From Cercospora beticola (lineage: Eukaryota > Ascomycota > Dothideomycetes > Mycosphaerellales > Mycosphaerellaceae), in assembly GCF_033473495.1 (NCBI RefSeq), contig NC_088935.1, positions 2,046,001 through 2,110,000 of the forward strand: 64,000 bases of DNA, read 5' to 3'. Below are positions 1 to 10,401 of the stretch, in pieces; the stretch's first letter is position 1; the number at the start of each line of letters is the position of its first letter. The translations under genes and the position numbers were made by a program. The notes beneath the pieces are model-generated. The model ran no database searches. It saw only the letters and a program-made list of their open reading frames with translations, and was not told the DNA's origin.

Positions 1-6
1 TCATAA

Positions 7-336
7 AACCTCCAGTCTGAGCATGGGCGATGCAACGTCGTGAGATCGAAGGTTCGTGCCGTGACCCGGCATTTTAAACAGCATCGAGAAGAATCTCGTA
101 CCTCCGGCCAGCCATGGATGTCATCGGAATTGCTCGACTTGGCAAGAACAAGGTTCAGAGCAGCTTTGCGAGACGAGGCCGCGAGAGAGGACTTCGCTGT
201 GCTCGCTCATGCCTGGAGAATGCTAGGGCTGGTCGACATGATCTCACTGGGGGCAGTTATGCCCCCGGGAAAGATCGGATTCGTCTCAGAAGAGAACCGG
301 GGGCTACGCGCAGCTGGCTATCTCCACAGCTTGTAA
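7..336 (+). CDS. possible 3' exon of an unrecognised gene (partial)
   Basis: An open frame runs from just after a TAA at 4-6 to a TAA at 334-336. It encodes about 109 residues, including a charged, helix-like stretch (SSELLDLARTRFRAALRDEAA). It lies tail-to-tail with RIB1, leaving about 110 bp between the two stop codons. I recognise no domain. No ATG begins a convincing protein here, so if it is real it is the last exon of a gene that starts left of the window. Chance open reading frames of this length do occur in GC-rich fungal DNA, so the call is weak. Confidence 0.25.
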   Translation, partial: NLQSEHGRCNVVRSKVRAVTRHFKQHREESRTSGQPWMSSELLDLARTRFRAALRDEAAREDFAVLAHAWRMLGLVDMISLGAVMPPGKIGFVSEENRGLRAAGYLHSL

Positions 337-445
337 TCTGTAGTAGACGAATCATGCTCCGCCATAAACACCGGATTCGAGCTTCAAGTGGCGTGCGTTG
401 CTGGCAACGGAGCTCGCAAATGATGAGCTTTAGGCACAGTCTCAT

Positions 446-1675
446 TCAGCTGGAGAACATGTGCTTAAATTTCTCGATTTTGGTCGAAATGTACTTCTCC
501 ACTTCAGGGCTTTTGATGCCCTCTTTTCCACCGGTTTTCCACGCGATTGGTATCATAGGCACTCGTTCCACCACTCGTACCTCTCTGTTCGGCCCTTCAA
601 CAGCTCGGATCTTTTCAGGATTGTTTGTCAACAGCCGAATGCCTCGCTCGCCGCCTAGTCCTAGGTCCAACAGGATCGCTGTTGCAAGGCCGTACGATCG
701 CGCATCGCCGGGATGTCGCAAGAGAATATTCGCTTCCATTGTGTCATGTCCCAAATCTTGTAAGTTGTAAGCCTGCAGCTTGGCCAGCAACCCAATGCCT
801 CGTCCTTCTTGCCGCAGATACACTATTACGCCTCCAGAAGACGGTAGACGCTCCGGATGCTTTTCATCAACGGGTGTACTCGATCCCGAAGGAGCGGGCA
901 ACGACATCAGTCGGGCTGCTTCGTCCAGCTGCTCACCGCAGTCACAGCGTGCAGACCACACGGTCTCACCCGTGTAGCATTCGGAATGAATTCGCACTAG
1001 TGGCGGGCCAAGGTTTGGCGGGTATGAGGAGTAGCTCCAGGGATCTGTATCTGAGGATGCTTGCTCCGCAGACTCAGACGGGGGAGTCGGAGAGCCATTG
1101 GGCTGTGCACCGGGTGCCAAGGGAGCCACACCGGCGTCTTTGCGTATTTGCTCGAGTCTGCTGTGTGTGCGACCGGGAAACAATGTGCCAGTGTACGCGC
1201 CTCTGATCATGCGGTCCCGTTCCGTTTCGCCGGGCCTGGGGGCGTCCAGGCTGCGGCTGCGAATGTGGGGACCGAAGACGATGGCCATGTGCTCCTTGTT
1301 GTCGACATTGTTGTGATAGAGGTGCAGAAACATCTCCTGCCCCGTGGTGGTGGGAATCCTCGCGCGGACTTCGCAAGTCACTTCGGGTATCTGGTCAAGC
1401 AGTTTCGGCGCCGCGTCCCCCACCTGCCCCTCATTGTGCTGATGCGGTATGCTTTTGGCCAATCTGTCATGTCGCTGGCCATCGTGAAACGGAGTGTGCG
1501 GCGGCGTGAAGGCTGGACTGATCAGCGGCGGCGGTGCTCCGGCATGATGGGAGAAATCAGCGTCCAAGTCCAAGTCAGAGGGAGCGGGGTGTTGATCGCG
1601 GCCGGCTTTGTCATCGTGGAGCGGCGTGCCGGCGGGAGTCAGCGTCGGCGACGCGATCGATGGGAAATCAGGCAT
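446..1675 (-). CDS. RIB1: GTP cyclohydrolase II (riboflavin biosynthesis)
   Basis: Single-exon 409-residue protein that converts GTP to 2,5-diamino-6-ribosylamino-4(3H)-pyrimidinone 5'-phosphate, formate and pyrophosphate, the first committed step of riboflavin synthesis. The zinc-binding cysteines are visible in HSECYTGE (about residue 230) followed by RCDCGEQ, and the catalytic [11 protein letters not shown] motif lies near residue 290. The C-terminus ([14 protein letters not shown]) is typical of the family. The first roughly 90 residues are Pro/His-rich and probably disordered. Two further low-complexity Ser/Thr-Pro inserts, before the zinc site and between the zinc site and the Arg motif, are common in filamentous fungi. 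The start is the ATG at 1675; no intron is needed. Identification is firm. Confidence 0.95.
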   Translation of the reverse strand: MPDFPSIASPTLTPAGTPLHDDKAGRDQHPAPSDLDLDADFSHHAGAPPPLISPAFTPPHTPFHDGQRHDRLAKSIPHQHNEGQVGDAAPKLLDQIPEVTCEVRARIPTTTGQEMFLHLYHNNVDNKEHMAIVFGPHIRSRSLDAPRPGETERDRMIRGAYTGTLFPGRTHSRLEQIRKDAGVAPLAPGAQPNGSPTPPSESAEQASSDTDPWSYSSYPPNLGPPLVRIHSECYTGETVWSARCDCGEQLDEAARLMSLPAPSGSSTPVDEKHPERLPSSGGVIVYLRQEGRGIGLLAKLQAYNLQDLGHDTMEANILLRHPGDARSYGLATAILLDLGLGGERGIRLLTNNPEKIRAVEGPNREVRVVERVPMIPIAWKTGGKEGIKSPEVEKYISTKIEKFKHMFSS

Positions 1676-2385
1676 AGTGAACGCGCTCCGCCAAACAAAA
1701 AGAATTCAAAACAGTGGTGATGCAGGAGATTGTGCGGGCACATGTTTATGGTGTAACCTTCAGTAGTAAGTAAGCAACTGCAGGGCCGAGGCCGGCCGGG
1801 AATGATGACATGCCATTGCATGGTCTTCCACGGAACGAGCACGCCAGAAAAAGAGGGTCGCACGACTGCCCTTTGCCGAGCTGCGCATCTTTTCCGACCC
1901 CAATCCGCGTCTCACTTTCTTGACATATTGTGTTCCAATCATCACGCTCGATTCCAAGCGCGAATGCATCGAGCTCTCAACTTACAGATCGCCATCGGCG
2001 CAAACACATCGTGCGACCCATTGTGCCCGAGTTGAACAGTTGCAATGGCATTCGGCGATATCGTACTTCTCCGAACCGATGGATCCAAATTATGACAATG
2101 TCTTATCGCTTCGAGGCACCGGCTAATCATCGACTAAGAAGAATTCGAAGGACTTCCAGCGATCCTGCATGAATCATATTGTTTCTCGGATACGTTACAA
2201 CTGGCAGCTGAACCATAGTATGCCGTACAATAGCCATCGCATGCTCGAGGACCGACACTTCCAGCCTCCCAATCATGGCACCCAACTCGTCGCCGTTTAG
2301 AAGAACCGATGAGGTATATTGAAAGAACAATGGCAAGGGCCGTAATTTTTGCCGTACTCGTAACACTGTACTGGATTAGCAACGA
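1676..2385. other. intergenic: RIB1 promoter and downstream LURP region
   Basis: About 710 bp between the start of RIB1 (leftward) and the stop codon of the LURP-family gene. It holds only short, mutually overlapping frames without recognisable protein features, so it presumably contains the RIB1 promoter and the LURP 3' UTR. I see no RNA gene or repeat. Confidence 0.5.
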
Positions 2386-3364
2386 TCATTTTTCATTCTC
2401 TCGTTCATCAATCGCTACACAGAGAGCAGCAATCAGGCTCAAATCCACGCCCGGCGCGACCGTCACGAAGTACTGCAGTCGGGTTAGTAGACTGACCAAT
2501 TTGGATCAGAATCCTTGAATGCTCACAGTCTGCTTGTTTCCGAAAATCTCCCTGGAGACAGAAGAGGTGGATATTAGCCAGTTTCTCGATGAAAACTTGC
2601 ACTGATCAGGTCTCACCTAGCATTCGCGAAACTTCTCGAGATCTGCGCGACGACACGATCTCCGAGCGTAATGCTTGCTTTGCGGTCTGAAAGCAGTTGT
2701 CAGAACGTAGCCCTGAGGACAGAAGGTGGCTCCGCCCAACGATACTCACCAAACCAATCCCCTTTGACTTGAAGCTCAATAGGGGCCTTGTCGGCTGCAT
2801 TGACAAACTTCACAGTGCTCTTGGAGCTACCAATGGAGAAGTGGCCCTCGACGTCGAAGTTGTGGCCAGCAGGTGATTCGGCGTGGAACGTCTTGAACAG
2901 CTTGAGTTTCTTTTCTGCCAGCACGAAGATCTCTGCACCTGACATGTCCGTGAAGGTTTTCTTTTAAAACGTCAGTGGCAGGTACCCGGACGTCTGGGAC
3001 AAATGATCGCGAATTGGAGATGATCTTCTAGCGACTGCACTTACTTTTGAGTGGAGCGATGCAACTGTCGATGGCAATCCTGTCAGCACTCGTCTTCTTC
3101 CCCAATATCACCAATCCGGCTCTCTTGAGTTGTATGCCTTGCATAGATTGGTAGTTGATTGTCCAACCATTTCCACTGACCTTTGCCTTTCACTTGCAAC
3201 ACATTCACGCCCTCGGCTGTTTGCACGGTGAAAGTGTCGCCAGACAACGAGAAGACTTTTTCCCGCAGAACCAAAGTGACTTGCTGCGGGCTGTACAGAG
3301 TCCCGACAAGCGGCTGTGGACCGAGAGGCGGTTCGAAAGGCGGAAGAGCTGCAGGTGCTGCCAT
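2386..3364 (-). CDS. LURP-one-related (tubby-like fold) protein, six exons
   Basis: Spliced gene with exons 3364-3181, 3079-3045, 2960-2750, 2686-2617, 2551-2527 and 2472-2386, giving 203 residues. All junctions are GT-AG and keep frame. Family hallmarks are present: an N-terminal Pro-rich strand (PPLGPQPLVG), VLQVKGK followed by GLPSTVASLHSK, a central KTFHAESP/FDVEGHF region, ITLGDRVVAQISR, and the C-terminal VTVAPGVDLSLIAALCVAIDE helix, which matches the hydrophobic C-terminal helix of the LURP-one-related/tubby-like superfamily (DUF567). Fungal members are uncharacterised; the fold is related to phospholipid scramblases and may bind membranes, so the function is open. Five introns in under 1 kb, with exons as short as 25 and 35 bp, make it easy to miss. 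The start is the ATG at 3364. Confidence 0.85.
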
Positions 3365-4380
3365 GATGTAAAAAACTGAGATCGAAGTCGCTAGGAATAT
3401 CCCCTGGTTGTAGTGAATGCGGTAACAAGAAAGAGTTGTATGCCAGAGCAACAGGTCACTTTGTGCTGTCGTCCCTGCTAAAAAGAGCTCATGTTGACTG
3501 TGCCTCCTTCGACATGCATAGTGACGTTGAAGGTAGTTGCAAATAGCTGTGTGAAGAAGCTACACACAGCTAGCTTCGCAGCTTCCTTCGCGGAGCACAG
3601 TGAAGGATCACCGAAGTGGTATATCGTCAGCAATATTCTTGGCATACATCGCAGATCTGTGCAGTAGTGAGGTTGGCAGTAGCATTATGCGAAGGTGTCA
3701 CAACAGCTGCCGCGGTTGCCCGGAGGGCTCGCCGAGCACGACCAAGCCTTGGACGGTTGTATTACGTTGCACTAGCTTACGCTTCTTGCCTAAGCATAAC
3801 TTTGACATGTTGAATCCTGTGCTTCCGATCAAGTTGCCGAGGACCAAGCTGGCTGGAGCAAGGAGCCGGGGACGACATCCCCGTCGATGGCCTGCAAAGA
3901 AGTGGAGGGTGCAGAGTGGGTGAGCTCGTGTCATACCATCGATAAGAGCCTCTGTTTCTCACACGCGGAACAGGAACGAGAGTGTGGTGCGGACGGCAGC
4001 ACAGTAGCGCGCGAGGTGACAAATGGCGGGGTCTCGGACATCGGAAAAGCTTGTTGATGGGTGAGCGCTGACGAGCGCCATCAATGGAGGCGGCGCTCGA
4101 ACGAGAGCACTAAACTAAGTCTAGAGCAGCGCGGGACAGCGGGCATGCACCTACTAAACACCTCCAGCTAAAACGTGGTTGCGATGTCGCATCTCTCTTC
4201 CATTCCTTTCCCTGCCTGCCGCGTGAGCGAGTTGTGCCTGCCAGCCCACCTCTTGCCCGTCTGGCCCTCTGTCGCTTCTTCTGATCGCACAAAAGGTGGC
4301 GCGTTCTGCGGGATCTCATGCGGCTCCTTGTCGTGCGCGCGTCGCCTAACGTTCCCTAGAAACGATTCCTATCAGCAAAG
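3365..4380. other. intergenic: divergent promoter region
   Basis: About 1.0 kb between two divergently transcribed genes (LURP-family leftward, PGC1-like rightward). No open frame here has protein-like character. CT-rich tracts occur just before the rightward start (about 4185-4280), as in many fungal promoters. Confidence 0.5.
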
Positions 4381-5457
4381 ATGGCGGACGATTCGCGAGC
4401 CAAAACATCTCCAACACCACGGCCGGCAATCATACCACCCATGGTCGTGCAGCCGGGAGTAGAGAAGCTCGATTCGCCTGTTTTATTGACAGACGACAGC
4501 GAATTTCCAATCCCTATGTTCACGATGGCGAAGTTGGACCGAAGGAAACGGAGAATGCCACAGTGCATTGCTCACCGGGGCTACAAGGCCAGATATCCGG
4601 AGAACACAATGCTGGCGTTCGAGAAGGCGCTCGAGGCTGGTGCGGCGGCTTTAGAGACCGATGTGCACATCACAAAAGATCGTGTGGTGGTGCTGAGCCA
4701 CGATGCAACACTTAAGCGGTGTTTTGGTCAGAAAGACAAAGTCATAGAGCGTACGTGGGACGAGATCAAAGACCTGAGGACACTTGCCACACCACATGAG
4801 CACATGCCGAGATTGGAGGACCTCCTTGACTATCTTTCGCAACCCGGACTAGAGGATATCTGGGTGCTCCTGGACATCAAGCTCGATAACGATGCAGACG
4901 ATATCATGCGCTTGATTGGGACGACAATAGCCGAATCAGATTCGTCGGCCAGTAAACCCTGGAAGCAGCGAGTGGTACTTGGTATATGGGCTGCGAAGTA
5001 TCTACCCCTGGCAGCAAAGTACTTGCCCGGATTCTCGGTGATGCACATCGGGTTCAAATTGTCGTATGCGCGGCACTTTTTCGATGTTCCGGACGTGGGA
5101 TTCAATATGCTCTTGCCCATGTTAATGGCGCCTGGTGGGGCAAAATTTATACGAGATTGTCAAGAGGTGTATCATCGGCAGCTGCTTGCGTGGACCGTCA
5201 ACGACAAGGACAGAATGGCGTGGTGCATACGAAGAAGACTTGATGGAGTGATCACGGATGACCCGTCAATGTTCGTAGAAGCCTGCGAGACGCACGATGA
5301 GTACAGCAGGGAGCCTGCAATACCAGTGGGCTTCCGGGCGTGCGTAGAGATCCTGCGCGTGTACATTATGATATCGGCTCTGTTCTGGTTGTTCAGGCGT
5401 CGTCTGAATCCGACGGCAAATTCAGCATTGATAGAGAAAGCGCCACGGCGCGAATAG
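4381..5457 (+). CDS. glycerophosphodiester phosphodiesterase-family protein (PGC1-like phosphatidylglycerol phospholipase C)
   Basis: Single-exon 358-residue GDPD-family enzyme. The catalytic core starts at about residue 60 with AHRGYKARYPENTMLAF, continues with ALETDVHITKD (metal-binding Glu/Asp) and VVLSHDATLKR (catalytic His), and has LLDIKLDN downstream, all characteristic of the GDPD TIM barrel. A single hydrophobic helix near the C-terminus (about residues 322-336) fits the tail-anchored fungal Pgc1 type, which cleaves phosphatidylglycerol to diacylglycerol and glycerol phosphate at lipid droplets or mitochondria. The phosphatidylglycerol specificity is inferred from this architecture. 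The start ATG at 4381 lies about 1 kb from the divergent upstream gene. Confidence 0.85.
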   Translation: MADDSRAKTSPTPRPAIIPPMVVQPGVEKLDSPVLLTDDSEFPIPMFTMAKLDRRKRRMPQCIAHRGYKARYPENTMLAFEKALEAGAAALETDVHITKDRVVVLSHDATLKRCFGQKDKVIERTWDEIKDLRTLATPHEHMPRLEDLLDYLSQPGLEDIWVLLDIKLDNDADDIMRLIGTTIAESDSSASKPWKQRVVLGIWAAKYLPLAAKYLPGFSVMHIGFKLSYARHFFDVPDVGFNMLLPMLMAPGGAKFIRDCQEVYHRQLLAWTVNDKDRMAWCIRRRLDGVITDDPSMFVEACETHDEYSREPAIPVGFRACVEILRVYIMISALFWLFRRRLNPTANSALIEKAPRRE

Positions 5458-5729
5458 AGAAGTCCCGGCGGGCGCTCGATGGATATGACGCATGGCTGCA
5501 TGGACGGCATAGATAGACCATAAGATCCAAGTGATTCATGACTGCAGACGCACACATGTGGGAGTTTCGAAGAACTGGTAGCAGTCGGTCGGGTTTTGGT
5601 GTAGCACTTCGTGAAGTTTCCCGCTGCCCATGCATGCTCCGACTTGGACTAGACCTGGAATGTCTATCAAACGCCAGCCATCTGCGCACGAATCGCTGTG
5701 TTGATGTCGATAGTGTGTCGGCAAGAGCA

Positions 5730-8700
5730 TCACGTTTCGTTGTTGTCGTCATCGAAACGTTGGCCCATCGAGAAATAGTCACTGGGGTTTCGAAAGAAAC
5801 CATTCGCTCGTGGTTGCTTCGTTACGTTCTTCGGTTCGCGCTCAGTACGATTGGGACCATCCCTCAGCCCAGCCTCTCTCAGCGCAGCAGCAAGCGTTTC
5901 ACCAGAGGTATCAATGCCCACTAAGAAGCGGGACAGTTCGCGACATAGCTCCCAGTCATTTTGTTGGCCGGCGAGTTTCAGCAATTGGGCGAATTCATGA
6001 ACCTGGAAGGAATCCTCCTCAAAAGCGTGTAAGACCAGCAGATAGCCGGCGGCAGTGTTCAACTTTCCTTGCGACAAGGATTGCTCGAAGAGCTCTATGA
6101 CTGGGGGAAGGTACGAGAAAAGCGTCTTCCAGCTGCGTAGTTCGGTTTTCCGCGTGCAATTACACACAACGTCCAAGTATGAGTCGAATGAAGACAGGAA
6201 TGAAAGCACTGTCGGCAGAAGTGCCGTCTCGGGTGGTGACGGCGGGTTGTCCACTTCAGCATCCAATACATCGTGAAGGAGCACTTCCAGCGCGTGTGAG
6301 AAGTATGGCAGATGTTGGTATGAGCTCGATAAGTGAAGAGCTGCGGGTGAGTTGAACTCCGCCAGGTGATAGCGGAGAAGTTGGGGCAGGAAAAGTTGGG
6401 TCCGAGGTGCATGACGGAAGAAGCTAAAGTTGACATCCCTGCGCTGAACGATGTCTGCTTCTATGCCCGAGACGATGCCCTTCCCAACAAGAGCCGAAAG
6501 CGGTGAGAAGTCAAGCTGCACTGCCACGGCAGGTGGCAGGTCTCGGCCGAGCTCGGCAGGTGCTCGAGCCATCACTTCCTGGATGTCTGACCATACGTGG
6601 AAGCCCGTGCCGTCGAAGTACCAGAGTGAATCCCGCAGGCTGTGGCCAAGAGGATTGTCAAGCGACAGGCCGTTGAGGGGAGGCGTCGAAGGGTTCGATT
6701 CGTCTCCAGTGAGCGATGTGACCGCGGATGGCAAGTCACGCAGTAGCATAAAATATTCCACATTGTGAGCGATCACGCGCATGTCGTATTTGAGTTCGCC
6801 GTGCTCATTTGTGGAGGGCTGTAGAAGCACAAGTTTCCCATCCACGAGGAAGATGACTGACGCTGACGCAACGTCTTGGGATGGGTCGCCGTGTTCCAGT
6901 TGCTCTTCGGGCAGGACCCAGCTGATTGTCCGCACGCGTGGTGGTGCGCGGATGATGCCATGGAAACCAATTTGTCCGACTTGCACTAGTTTGGGAGTGG
7001 TGCCGCCCATGACTATCACATAATGCAGCAGCGTGTTATCATATGTGTAGACGAGCAAAGAGTCGGCTCCCGAGACGGTGGTAGATATCGCGGTTGCAGA
7101 AAGCTTCTCCGTGTGTTGAATATGGGAGTAATCCAGCGCCTTCTCGCGCGAATACAGTCGTACTTCAGGGCGGCCGTTGGCTTCCACTGCGACGATCAGG
7201 ATATGGTGATGCCAGCACATACCACCCCGCACGGTGAACTCTTGTTCCGCCTGGAGATCATCAAACGTGCGCCAGCGACCGCTTGCAACACTGTAATGCG
7301 CCAGTCCCCGCCTTCCCGCAACTGCAACGTACTTGCCGTCAGGGGAGATTGCCGCTGTCTTCAAAGGCCATTGCTGAATGAGATATTGCGACGGGACCTG
7401 TACAGTCTGCCAGAGTGAGATATCTGAAGGCAAAGCGGTCACATCCGAGACATCGTGACCCTTGTATATCATTACGCTGTCGGTCGAATACAACAAGCCT
7501 CGGGACACGTTCGCAGGAGTAAGACAGCCGGTCGCGGCGTTTCTCGCGATGTCAAGCATGTAGACGCCATTGTCCATGAAGGGAAACAGCGCGAGTTCGC
7601 ATCCGCCGCCAGTCCAAAAGGCCGTTCGAACGCCGTGGAGCCAATGTTCGCCGTTTGCTTCTGACTGGGATCTATCTATCCCAAAAGTGCTGGCGCATGG
7701 TTTTCCATAGACTGTCCACGTTGCCCAACCTCGTTCATATCCGGCAAATAAGCAGTATCCATCAGGAGAGTAGGTCAAGCATGTAAGTTTGCCTGTGGTC
7801 GAAGGGCCTATGGGAAGACGGACCTTGTGGGACAGCGGTATGTTTCCGGTATAGTCTTTGACAATATACACGTCAATATATCCATTGGCACATCCCACCG
7901 CGATGAGGGAGAATCTGGCATTGATGGCAACTTTCAGCGCATCATCATGCTTGGTCTCGGGCTCGCGGAAGCAAAAGCCCTGAAACAGGCTCTTGGGATT
8001 GTCTGTGTCAGTATTCGGCCCGCTCTTGCGCTGTACAGCATAGGTACGACCGTCGTTGGTGATCCAACACGTGAGGTTCATTGGACGATCATGGACGATC
8101 TCTGTGATAGCGGTTTTTCGACCGAGCCATGGCATACGGCTAATGAGCTCAGTGCTAGTCTGAGAAGTGCCACTCTCGGCCTGCCACTTGATGCATTGCA
8201 GAGCAGCAGGTTTTTGTGTTGCTACGACGAGCTCGTCTTCCAAAGCCAGTGCTCTGCTAATTCCGGCGTCGATCCTGATGACCATCCGGAATCGTATGTT
8301 GACCTCACGTATCCCCTCGCCTTCTCCTGCAGTCGCCCCAGCTGCAGAGCTGTTCGGTTTCCTCAGGCTGCTGTACCCATCGGCGCTCTGTTTTCTATGA
8401 TGTCGACTCGCTTCTGGGAGTGAAATCTGGTACACTCGCGTAGTGGCATCGGTGGCGAGCGAGTACGTGATTAGGTGTCCTAAAGCAGTCTGCACGACCA
8501 GCACGAGCGCATCTGGCCGGAGTAGCAGGGCTGTGCTAGCTCCGTACGACTTGATCGACTGTGCTGAACGTTGCACACCGGCCAGAGCGACTGTCGGTTT
8601 GGTCTGCCATACCATCAAGGAGGACCTCGTCAACGTCACGAAAACGCTGCCACCACGCGAGATCTTGGCATCGATGATCTCGCCGTCCAGCGCTGGCGGT

Positions 8701-8912
8701 ACATCCTGGGTGCCCGACTCGTCCTGCTCGTGCGGCGGGCTGTTCAGGGCAGGCTCCGGCGGAATTCGCTCCTGCGAGGCATTGCTAGGAGTCGAGGTGG
8801 AAGCTCTACTGGAATCGTCTTTGGCACCGTCGTCAGAGTGCGTGAGCGCGTTGGGCGGGCAGGGAAGCTTCGAGAGCGAGTAGACGTTTGGCGCGCCATG
8901 GGGCCAATACAT
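5730..8912 (-). CDS. RIC1: RIC1, partner subunit of the Ric1-Rgp1 guanine-nucleotide exchange factor
   Basis: Single-exon 1060-residue protein starting MYWPHGAPNVYSL, the signature start of Ric1 orthologues. The N-terminal two thirds are WD-like beta-propeller repeats (for example LTCLTYSPDGYCLFAGYERGWATW and KTAAISPDGKYVAVAGRRG). The C-terminal third carries the conserved Ric1 domain (FFRHAPRTQLFLPQLLRYHLAEFNS, then a helical region with YLLVLHAFEEDSFQVHEFAQLL). Ric1 with Rgp1 activates the Rab6/Ypt6 GTPase at the Golgi for endosome-to-Golgi recycling. A Ser-rich segment with many charged residues near residues 20-65 is likely disordered. It is divergent from casein kinase II beta, with a 354 bp gap. 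Confidence 0.93.
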   Translation of the reverse strand: MYWPHGAPNVYSLSKLPCPPNALTHSDDGAKDDSSRASTSTPSNASQERIPPEPALNSPPHEQDESGTQDVPPALDGEIIDAKISRGGSVFVTLTRSSLMVWQTKPTVALAGVQRSAQSIKSYGASTALLLRPDALVLVVQTALGHLITYSLATDATTRVYQISLPEASRHHRKQSADGYSSLRKPNSSAAGATAGEGEGIREVNIRFRMVIRIDAGISRALALEDELVVATQKPAALQCIKWQAESGTSQTSTELISRMPWLGRKTAITEIVHDRPMNLTCWITNDGRTYAVQRKSGPNTDTDNPKSLFQGFCFREPETKHDDALKVAINARFSLIAVGCANGYIDVYIVKDYTGNIPLSHKVRLPIGPSTTGKLTCLTYSPDGYCLFAGYERGWATWTVYGKPCASTFGIDRSQSEANGEHWLHGVRTAFWTGGGCELALFPFMDNGVYMLDIARNAATGCLTPANVSRGLLYSTDSVMIYKGHDVSDVTALPSDISLWQTVQVPSQYLIQQWPLKTAAISPDGKYVAVAGRRGLAHYSVASGRWRTFDDLQAEQEFTVRGGMCWHHHILIVAVEANGRPEVRLYSREKALDYSHIQHTEKLSATAISTTVSGADSLLVYTYDNTLLHYVIVMGGTTPKLVQVGQIGFHGIIRAPPRVRTISWVLPEEQLEHGDPSQDVASASVIFLVDGKLVLLQPSTNEHGELKYDMRVIAHNVEYFMLLRDLPSAVTSLTGDESNPSTPPLNGLSLDNPLGHSLRDSLWYFDGTGFHVWSDIQEVMARAPAELGRDLPPAVAVQLDFSPLSALVGKGIVSGIEADIVQRRDVNFSFFRHAPRTQLFLPQLLRYHLAEFNSPAALHLSSSYQHLPYFSHALEVLLHDVLDAEVDNPPSPPETALLPTVLSFLSSFDSYLDVVCNCTRKTELRSWKTLFSYLPPVIELFEQSLSQGKLNTAAGYLLVLHAFEEDSFQVHEFAQLLKLAGQQNDWELCRELSRFLVGIDTSGETLAAALREAGLRDGPNRTEREPKNVTKQPRANGFFRNPSDYFSMGQRFDDDNNET

Positions 8913-9266
8913 AGCAACGTTGCAGTCACGGCGGTGGCAGTCGGCGGTGGCGATGGAGCGTCCTCATCGTCCTGGGTGCTGCATTGGCGCTCGACCGCCG
9001 GATCAATCGCTGTTGCCGGCTCGCAGGGGGTGGAATGGAGAGGTGAAAGCAGCAGCAGGGCGAGTTGTGAACAGCAGCTTCGCAGCAGCAGGGATTCGCC
9101 GGGCGCGTCCGCCGTTTTTCAAGCCTCACGTCACAAGCGTGACTGTTCGCGAAGTGGCGCACGCCCTCTCGCAGCAACACGCACGTGCATCGCCTTTGAC
9201 CTCCGTCCATATCAAGCACTGCGAGACCAAACCCTCACCACAGGATCCCTTCGAGCCGCATCCGAC
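8913..9266. other. short divergent promoter, RIC1 / CKB
   Basis: Shared 354 bp upstream region of two housekeeping genes. No TATA box is evident. Nothing else is recognisable. Confidence 0.5.
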
Positions 9267-10401
9267 ATGGACGACTTCCAGAGCGACACCGACAGCGACT
9301 ACACGAGTTATTGGAGAGACTGGGTAGGTCCTTGCCGTGCGTGAACGTGTATCGCTGGGCGCTGCCGTCCTCTCTTGGGCCATACATTTCATTTTCCAAC
9401 GCCAAATATTCACCGTGCAGCGCTCGCACGACATGCCTCTCTGTTCTGCAATGCTTGCTGTTCCAGATTGTTTGCGTGGCAACGAGCGAGATGCTCAAGC
9501 GGCGAGCACAAGAAGTTGGTCCCGACGAAGGCAGCGGGGTAGCCCTTTCGCGCACAGGACACAGACACAAGATTGATATTTGAAGGGTGATGCTGACATT
9601 GGCCCAGTTCATATCCTCGAGAGGGAATGAGTATTTTTGCGAAATTGACGAAGACTACTTGACCGATCGTTTCAATCTCACTGGGCTCAATACAGAAGTA
9701 CAATATTACCAGTACGCGCTTGACCTCGTAACCGATGTTTTCGATATGGAGGTCGACGATGACATGCGAGAGCAAATCGAGAAAAGCGCCAGACATCTCT
9801 ATGGACTTGTCCACGCTCGGTACATCGTCACAACCAGAGGACTGGCGAAAATGGTAGGCGTCGATCTTGATCTTCCCAGCCTTCAAAGGTGCTGACTAGC
9901 TTCATCCAGATGGAAAAGTTCAAGCAGGGCGTTTTCGGCAAGTGCCCGCGTGTGATATGCGAATCTCAACACCTCCTTCCTATGGGCCAGCACGACGTCC
10001 CGAACACATCGAATGTGAAGCTTTATTGCGCCAAGTGCGAAGATATCTACAATCCCAAATCATCACGGCACAACAGCATAGATGGTGCCTATTTTGGCAC
10101 ATCATTTCACAACATACTGTTCCAGGTCTACCCAGCACTCCAGCCGCAGAAGACTCAGCGCAGATACGAACCCCGGATATATGGATTTCGAGTACATGCC
10201 AGTGCTGCCTTGATGAGATGGCAAGAGGAACGCAGAGAAGAAATGAAGGACCGCTTGCGCACACGACAGATCGAAACCGGCTTCGAAGATGAGGATGAGG
10301 GGGAGGACGAACTCGACTCTGAAGAAGACGAAATAGATGAGGACCAGCAAGATGGGATCGATGACATGTTCGAGATGCAGCCAGCACAAACCGTGCAGTA
10401 A
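9267..10401 (+). CDS. CKB1: casein kinase II regulatory (beta) subunit
   Basis: Three exons (9267-9323, 9608-9853, 9910-10401) give 264 residues. The protein starts MDDFQSDTDSDYTSYWRDW. Exon 2 begins with FISSRGNEYFCEIDEDYL, the invariant CK2-beta signature. The zinc finger is in CPRVICESQHLLPMG and LYCAKCEDIY (Cys pairs), and the dimerisation/kinase-contact region is GTSFHNILFQVYPAL. The C-terminus is a long acidic tail (EDEDEGEDELDSEEDEIDED), longer than in animal CK2 beta but common in fungi. Intron 1 is 284 bp, unusually long for this window, and follows a tiny 19-codon exon; intron 2 is 56 bp. The subunit assembles with CK2 alpha and steers substrate choice in many growth and clock functions. 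Confidence 0.95.

Noticed and set aside
114..770. 218-codon plus-strand frame over the end of RIB1
   Set aside because: Mostly antisense to the conserved RIB1 coding region; a shadow frame.
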